Source: Panaeolus papilionaceus
Taxonomy: Eukaryota; Basidiomycota; Agaricomycetes; Agaricales
Direction: 5' to 3'
DNA length: 64,000 bases
Assembly: GCA_015501605.1 (NCBI GenBank)
Contig: JADNRZ010000004.1
Location: forward strand, 1,054,001 to 1,118,000
The position numbers and the translations under genes are program-made. Of this stretch, positions 60,137 through 64,000 are shown one piece after another. Below the pieces are notes generated by a model that ran no database searches, had not been told where the DNA came from, and saw only the letters and a list, made by a program, of their open reading frames with translations. Position 1 is the first letter of the stretch; each line of letters opens with the position of its first letter.

Positions 60137-61359
60137 ATGGTGCGATTCATTCTTTTTTATCACTCTATACAATCAAGTGTTTAACAAGCGTCATAGTACG
60201 CCGATATTGAAGCACTTGTTCTTTCTGGAGAGCTCTTCAACGGACCTGAACGGTCCTCATCTCCTACAAGATCTGTATCCCCAGATAGTGACCCAGGGTG
60301 GCACGATGAAGAGCTACAATCCGAGAAACAAAGGCGAAGAGAGCAAGGTCTCGATTACGACTCAGATGAGGAGAGGCGGGACCTGATCAAAGCACAGTCA
60401 GCACAACAGGGCAAGGAATCCATCGGTATGGGGCCTGGTCGAACCGGAGTAAAGGGTGTCATTCGAGACAGAGATGAAGCCGTCGAAATGCAAAGAGAGA
60501 AGAGAAATCGAGAAATAGGTGAGATGAACAAGAAGATGGAAGGCGCATCTCTTGGGGGAAAGACATTTTTGGAAGAAGAGCGAGAGAAGGCTTTTAGAGG
60601 GGAGAAGGTGGACGAATTTGTCAGGCAGGAAATTGAGCAGGCATCAGAGCGCCGAGATGCCTTCGGCAATAAAAAGGAGGGGCGTTTCGGCCACCTGAGG
60701 GAGGTTGGTGTGAAAGGATTTGTTGCTGCAGTGGAGAAGGAACAAACAGGCATCTGGGTAGTGGTTCATCTCTACGATCCGGTAGGTGATTCTTATCGTA
60801 ACGCCTTCTGATTCTAAACTTTGGTATTACAGTCACTTGAACGGTGCTATCTAATTGACGAAGTTCTAGCCCAGCTAGCTAGGTCTTACCCCGAAACGAA
60901 ATTTCTTAGAGCGAAAGCATCTGCGTTGGGTTTCGCCTCTAAGGGTGGACCCAAACCCAAACCTGCCAGGAGAGCTCTAAAACCATACCGCGAAGAGGAC
61001 GAAGATGATCCATTTCAAGATAAATTTCACAATTCCGATGATGATGAAGACGATGATGAGAGAAACGATGAGGACGAGAGCGACAACGTTGACCTCGATA
61101 TGCTGCCCACAATGCTTGTATATCGTGACGGTGAGCTAGTGTACAACTGGGTACGCGTGGATTGGGACGCCGGAGAAGGGGGTTTACAAGAATGGCTAGA
61201 CAAGTGAGTCTCGGTCTTGACATCCACTAAACCAAACTAACGCAATATAGACACCACATTTTGCCTCAAGAACGTTACGGATTGAGGGGCAATCTAGGTA
61301 TTCCTAGTGATGACGAAGATTTTGATATTGAGTGGGATGAAGATGATATTAAACTATAG
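60137..61359 (+). CDS. Phosducin-like protein (thioredoxin fold)
   Basis: Four exons (60137-60139, 60197-60781, 60833-61203, 61251-61359) close in frame to 355 residues. Exon 1 is only the ATG; the next exon starts YADIEALVLSGELFNGP, the usual start of this family. A charged helical N-terminal half follows (RTGVKGVIRDRDEAVEMQREKRNREI), then the thioredoxin-like domain: GIWVVVHLYDPSLERCYLIDEVLAQLARSYPETKFLRAKA and DMLPTMLVYRDGELVYNWVRVD, with a Glu/Asp insert in between. Phosducin-like proteins bind G-beta-gamma and the CCT chaperonin and help assemble the beta-gamma dimer. The Cys pair of active thioredoxins is absent, as in the family. The tail is acidic. Confidence 0.85.
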
Positions 61360-61838
61360 TAATCTTTGACTAAGCAACTGTGTATCTATCTGTTTTTCAT
61401 CTTTCTTATCAATAGGGGTTGCAAAAGACGTCTTCAAGGTGTGACATCATCATCTGATTTGTCCTAAATCCATCCGCACACGGAACGATGACCGACGAAG
61501 CTTGGTTCTTCACTCACTTCATTGGCAGACATACATAGTCATCTCCACAGACAATACCTTCTTACTCCTCGTATGGACATTCTCAAGAGCTGAGCGCTGA
61601 AAATGGGCCAATCATCTTCCCTTCTATTAACAAAAATGGCGTAATACAGTTACTTATGGACCGTCGGAGCCAAGGCGCTATCCTTCTTCGCTAAATGCGA
61701 ATTTCCGGCATTCAGCTATGTAACATCCGCTTTGATTTTAATAAATGCTCCGCAGGACCGCAATGCAACACCAGCCATCTCTTCACGCCCCCCTTCTCTG
61801 TTTTTTATTTTTATTTTACGAAGCTGCCTTCACCTGAA
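61360..61838. other. Intergenic region before the permease gene
   Basis: 480 bp, C/T-rich near the end, with no supported exon. Confidence 0.5.
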
Positions 61839-64000
61839 ATGCGGCAACCTTTTAGTTCTTCCTTGTGGCTGAGGAACTTCATCTCGTCTGAACAGAAGCC
61901 TAGGGTTCGGAATGACAACTCTCGGATATCAAACGACAGACGCTCTTCGGATGATAAGGACTTCAAAAATGAAAAGTCAGGAGTAGAGGTTGATGTTATG
62001 TCTGCGACGTCGTTCGGGAGCACGACGAGGACGCTGAAAGTGCGCTGAGTTGACTTTTTGACCATAGTAACAAATCTGACAACTTCATGTGTATTCAGCA
62101 CCGGCATGTTCAACTAATTGGCATCGGAGGTTAGATATCTCTTTTCATGCGGAAGAAATGACGACCTTCTTACTGTCTTGGAGGGAATAGGTACCATTGG
62201 AACTGCACTGTTTGTGCAGATCGGTTCTGGTTTAACGAAGGGAGGGCCAGGTGCGTCGTTTGATTTCTGCAACCTCGATGAACAGGAGTTGATCATAGAT
62301 TATTTGTTCAACAGCTAGTCTTTTTCTGGCGTTTACAATATGGTCGACATTCATCCTCGCCGTCAACAACTGTCTGGGTTTGTAAATTTGCTACGACACG
62401 ATGCAGTACCTTGACTAATTCAATATGTAATAGCTGAAATGGTGTCCTGGATCCCGGTATCTTCGCCCTTCGTATGTCATTTGTACCCCTTCCTCTCGCT
62501 CGCCCTGACACAGATTCTAGGTCAGATACGCAGACCGTTTTGTGGACCCCGCACTCGGATTCTGCGCTGGAGTGAATTTTTTCATTTTCGAAACGGCGCT
62601 TATACCCTTCGAAATCGTCGCCTTCAATGTCATCTTGCAATTCTGGACAGATAAAATACCAGTCGTCGCTGTAATTATATTTATGCTCGTTGCTTATAGG
62701 TAAGGGCGGTCACTTCACCCTCTATCCCTAATTTACTGACAGCCTACCCAGTTTGCTAAATGTCTTTGCTGTCAAATATTACGGAGGTTCGCGATCTTTT
62801 GTTGTGCCTTGCATATTGCATTTTGTACTGATCCCCCCATAGAATCTGAGTTCTGGTTAGCTTTGGGGAAAGTTATTCTGGCTGTTGGTCTCATCATTTT
62901 CACATTCGTGACCATGGTTGGCGGAAATCCCAAGCGCGATGTTTACGGTTTCCGGAACTGGGATCGTATGTCAGATTCCGCCCTGTCCTGACCGCATTCC
63001 CCTCCTAACAACTCGATCTTAGCTTCCAAAGTGGACGGTGCGCCCTTTGCAGAGTATATCAAAACCGGTTCTCTTGGTCAATTCCTGGGGTTCCTCGCTT
63101 GTTTCATTCAAGCATCATTTACCATCGCTGGTACGACCATCGAACATTTCTATTGACTGATATCTAACAGCGACCCAGGTCCTGACTATGTAGCAATGGC
63201 CGCAGGCGAGACAAGCCACCCGCGGAAGACGATGCCCAAGGCATTCAAAAGCGTCTTCTACCGCCTCACCGCCTTTTTTGTGATCGGCTCCTTCTGCATC
63301 GGCACAGTCGTATCATACAACGACGAAAACCTGCTCATGGCCATCTCCAACGCCCACCCTGGCGCTGGCGCTTCGCCCTATGTCATTGCCATGCAGCGCC
63401 TTGGCATCCCGGTGCTTCCTCATATCGTGAATGCGTTGATCTTGACAGCTGTCTTCTCAGCGGGAAATAGTTATGTGTTCTGTGCCAGTCGGACGTTGTA
63501 TGGTCTGGCATTGGAGGGCAAGATGCCCAAAATTCTGAGGACGTGCACGTCAAACGGTGTTCCTATTTACTGCGTGGGGGTTACTCTAGCAATCTCGCTA
63601 TTAGGTTTGTGGGGTCTCTATATAATGGAAATTTCGGTCTGACATTTCGTTCCAGCCTTCCTGCAAGTTTCCACTAATGCGGCTGTCGTATTGCAGTGGT
63701 TCGTCCATTTCGTCGCTCTTACCGATGATATCTGCTCATTTGGGTTTTGTAGGTTTGTCAATCTTGTAACAGCCTCTCAACTCCTCAATTATGCTATCAT
63801 CTCTTTCACATACATCCGTTTCCATAAGGTTAATCCTTTCTTCCACTCCATATCACATTCGACAGACTCTGATCTCAAACGTAATAAAGGCACTAAAAGC
63901 TCAAGGGATTTCGAGGGACAGCCTCCCGCATAAAAGTTTCTGGCAACCATTCTCAGCGTAAGTGCACCTCCCTGACTCCATGATCATCTGGTCTTGACAT
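61839..64000 (+). CDS. Amino-acid permease (YAT/APC family), 3' end cut
   Basis: Starts at ATG 61839 with a cytosolic Ser/Arg-rich N-terminus (MRQPFSSSLWLRNFISSEQ), then HRHVQLIGIG/GTIGTALFVQIGSGL, the first membrane helix with the substrate-binding GTIGT motif. Later exons give AEMVSWIPVSSPFVRYADRFVDPALGF, ESEFWLALGKVILAVGLIIFTFVTMVGGNPKRD, QFLGFLACFIQASFTIAGPDYVAMAAGETSHPRKTMPKAF and the helix with NALILTAVFSAGNSYVFCASRTLYGLA, in the order of fungal amino-acid permeases. It imports amino acids through the plasma membrane with protons. At least nine short introns are needed. The gene runs past the right edge (the last exon seen, ISRDSLPHKSFWQPFSA-like, ends in a splice donor near 63960), so the C-terminus is missing. 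Confidence 0.88.

Noticed and set aside
1..64000. CRISPR arrays, bacterial operons, prophage genes
   Set aside because: None of the expected repeats or gene families occurs; introns and families are fungal throughout.

Overview
The window is nuclear DNA of a filamentous fungus, most likely a mushroom-forming basidiomycete (Agaricomycetes). The evidence is dense genes on both strands, many GT-AG introns of about 48-75 nt in almost every gene, and family content typical of that class (a DUF6535 membrane-protein group, an Agaricomycete-type small-GTPase-domain protein, Pro/Ser-rich LIM and zinc-cluster regulators). No rRNA, tRNA, CRISPR or prokaryotic feature was found. All gene models were spliced by eye and checked for frame closure where exon limits are given.

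Layout. 0.4-9.1 kb: guanine deaminase and a PNPOx-like flavoprotein on the plus strand, then on the minus strand an acidic nuclear-type protein, an unusual protein with two P-loop GTPase domains, and the autophagic lipase Atg15. 9.4-24 kb: a DUF6535 neighbourhood with one intact gene and two broken copies, the last cut by a 921-bp pogo/Tc1-mariner-like transposon. Between them sit a tiny Swi5 recombination gene and a large LIM-domain (paxillin-like) gene. 25-29 kb: an Erf2-type DHHC palmitoyltransferase and phosphopantetheine adenylyltransferase, divergently transcribed from about 140 bp. 29-38 kb: gene-poor, with a few small multi-exon genes (a 126-residue acidic orphan, an 82-residue putative secreted peptide, a DASH Hsk3-like candidate). 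38.4-42 kb: a Zn2Cys6 transcription factor. 42-47 kb: gene-poor with one orphan. 47.3-64 kb: a Sac2-like phosphoinositide phosphatase, a secreted heme peroxidase, a kinase-like protein with an altered HRD motif, a four-TM MARVEL-like protein, a phosducin-like protein whose first exon is only the ATG, and an amino-acid permease cut by the window end.

The genes are mostly unrelated housekeeping and regulatory loci; I see no metabolic cluster. The most interesting structures are (1) the tandem GTPase gene at 4636-6703, where both G domains keep the same three intron positions and phases, including an identical 34-nt P-loop exon, while the second domain has lost the switch glycine; (2) the DUF6535 group, with a transposon insertion whose empty site can be read directly; and (3) several micro-exon genes that simple ORF calling would miss.
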